Below, one piece after another: positions 5,613 to 6,003 of a stretch of DNA of 6,003 bases. The notes under the pieces are model-generated. The model was not told where the DNA came from and did no database searches. It was given only the letters and a program-made list of their open reading frames with translations. A program made the position numbers and the translations under genes. This DNA is from an uncultured Eubacterium sp. (lineage in GTDB: Bacteria; Bacillota; Clostridia; Lachnospirales; Lachnospiraceae). Position 1 is the stretch's first letter, and the number at the start of each line of letters is the position of its first letter. The stretch spans positions 1 through 6,003 of the forward strand of contig CAKRGF010000051.1 of the NCBI GenBank assembly GCA_934322085.1. The letters are read 5' to 3'.

Positions 5613-5762
5613 TCAAACTTAGGAACAACAGGAAGCTTCCCGCATGGGTTTTAAGCACGTCGGTATGAGGGTTGTCAGATGTTTTTCTGACAATCCCATA
5701 CCGCTGCGTGCTTAACGAGCGAAAGCGCCCATGCGGAAACTGACTGTTGTTCCTTAATTTGA
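5613..5762 (-). repeat. Long imperfect palindrome, copy 2 of a fold-conserved element (inverted)
   Basis: This 150-nt inverted repeat is read here on the minus strand. The outer stem pairs 5613-5631 with 5744-5762, with AGGAACAACA against TGTTGTTCCT. A small interior loop leads to a second stem pairing 5637-5648 with 5728-5739 (CCGCATGGG against CCCATGCGG). A one-sided bulge of about 12 nt follows (5716-5727, minus-strand CGCTTTCGCTCG). The middle stem pairs 5651-5660 with 5706-5715. A 2-nt bulge (5704-5705) precedes the upper stem CGGTATG/CATACCG (5661-5667 with 5697-5703), then an apical stem ending TGTCAG/CTGACA. The minus-strand loop is A-rich (5679-5686). The layout matches the element at 5331-5476. 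It lies just downstream of the tRNA terminator and shows no coding potential. Confidence 0.85.
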
Positions 5763-5785
5763 AAAGAAAAAGAATATATAACACC

Positions 5786-5830
5786 AAAAAAGGACCTGCT
5801 TCCAAGCGTTTCACTTAGAAGTCAAGTCCT
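5786..5830 (-). terminator. Rho-independent terminator of the tRNA-His/Gln operon
   Basis: On the minus strand AGGACTTGACTTC pairs with GAAGCAGGTCCT as a 12-bp stem with one bulged A and one G-T pair. An inner AAGTG-AAA-CGCTT extension follows, so the hairpin is nearly continuous for about 18 bp. It is followed by TTTTT (5786-5790). It begins 9 nt after the tRNA-Gln 3' end. Confidence 0.9.
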
Positions 5831-5838
5831 ATTAATAA

Positions 5839-5910
5839 CTGGGCTAGCTGGATTTGAACCAGCGAATGTAGGAGTCAAAGTCCTATGCCTTACCCCTTGG
5901 CGATAGCCCA
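5839..5910 (-). tRNA. tRNA-Gln (anticodon UUG)
   Basis: On the minus strand the acceptor TGGGCTA pairs fully with TAGCCCA, with discriminator G at 5839. The anticodon stem TAGGA/TCCTA encloses CTTTGAC, giving TTG. The T-arm is GCTGG-TTCAAAT-CCAGC. CCA is not encoded, since GTTATT follows the acceptor. It lies 18 nt downstream of tRNA-His and just before the terminator, so it is the last gene of this transcript. Confidence 0.97.
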
Positions 5911-5928
5911 ACATCCCATAAAGGGAAG

Positions 5929-6003
5929 GGTGGGTAATGGGATTCGAACCCACGGCCTTCAGAGCCACAATCTGACGCGCTAACCAACTGCGCTATACCC
6001 ACC
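5929..6003 (-). tRNA. tRNA-His (anticodon GUG)
   Basis: On the minus strand the 5' end is GGTGGGTA, with the extra G(-1) characteristic of tRNA-His at 6003, the last base of the window. GTGGGTA pairs with TACCCAC and the discriminator is C73 (5929). The anticodon stem TCAGA/TCTGA encloses TTGTGGC, giving GTG. The T-arm GTGGG-TTCGAAT-CCCAT is standard apart from one wobble. CCA is not encoded. The promoter and any earlier genes of the operon lie outside the window. Confidence 0.96.

Noticed and set aside
5262..5654. Plus-strand open frame of 130 codons across copy 1 and the spacer
   Set aside because: It has no ribosome binding site or normal start, runs through both palindromes, and its composition is not protein-like.
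5331..5762. Integron attC sites as an explanation of the palindromes
   Set aside because: The outer ends do not carry the RYYYAAC and GTTRRRY core sites. The GTTTAAC in copy 1 sits in an internal bulge, and there is no cassette-like gene.
5599..5814. Minus-strand open frame of 71 codons over copy 2
   Set aside because: It would start inside the tRNA terminator hairpin, lacks a ribosome binding site, and its middle is the palindrome.

Overview
The window looks like a chromosomal segment from a low-to-mid-GC, Gram-positive, spore-forming Clostridia, most likely a Lachnospiraceae member. This rests on strong AGGAGG-type ribosome binding sites, the gene content and order, tRNA genes without an encoded CCA, and a consensus forespore sigma-G promoter. 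The genus is an inference.

Layout. A tRNA-Val(UAC) gene runs off the left edge on the minus strand. Its promoter is divergent from a promoter for a small plus-strand membrane protein of the 'small multidrug export' family (242-718). That gene converges on, and overlaps the stop codon of, a minus-strand housekeeping cluster at 715-3277. In transcription order the cluster encodes a rhodanese-domain protein, a THUMP/SAM-dependent rRNA methyltransferase (YpsC/RlmL-like), an XTP/dITP diphosphatase (RdgB) and a YfcE-type metallophosphoesterase. The genes are coupled by a 7-nt gap, an 8-nt overlap and a 1-nt overlap. Upstream lie a terminator-like hairpin, a 60-residue Asn/Ser/Lys tetrapeptide-repeat protein with its own sigma-G-type promoter, class II fructose-bisphosphate aldolase, and a PilZ (c-di-GMP-binding) protein, all on the minus strand. 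The right edge carries a minus-strand tRNA-His(GUG)-tRNA-Gln(UUG) pair with a strong intrinsic terminator.

The roughly 600-nt stretch without a gene between the PilZ gene and the tRNAs (5232-5838) is the most unusual part. It holds two long imperfect palindromes of nearly equal size, 146 and 150 nt, in opposite orientations (5331-5476 and 5613-5762). Aligned as plus strand of the first against minus strand of the second, they share an A-rich apical loop, a GGTATGGG/CCTCATACC upper stem, a 2-nt bulge, an ACGTG-containing middle stem and an 11-12-nt one-sided bulge containing CTCGTT. Their basal stems differ in sequence but stay self-complementary. They therefore look like two diverged copies of one fold-conserved element, either a structured RNA or a palindromic mobile repeat. 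I do not recognise the family.

The second notable point is the small repeat protein. Its promoter matches the sigma-G consensus in both boxes with 17-nt spacing, which suggests a forespore-expressed, SASP-like spore protein that has no assigned family here. The other genes are ordinary housekeeping functions.
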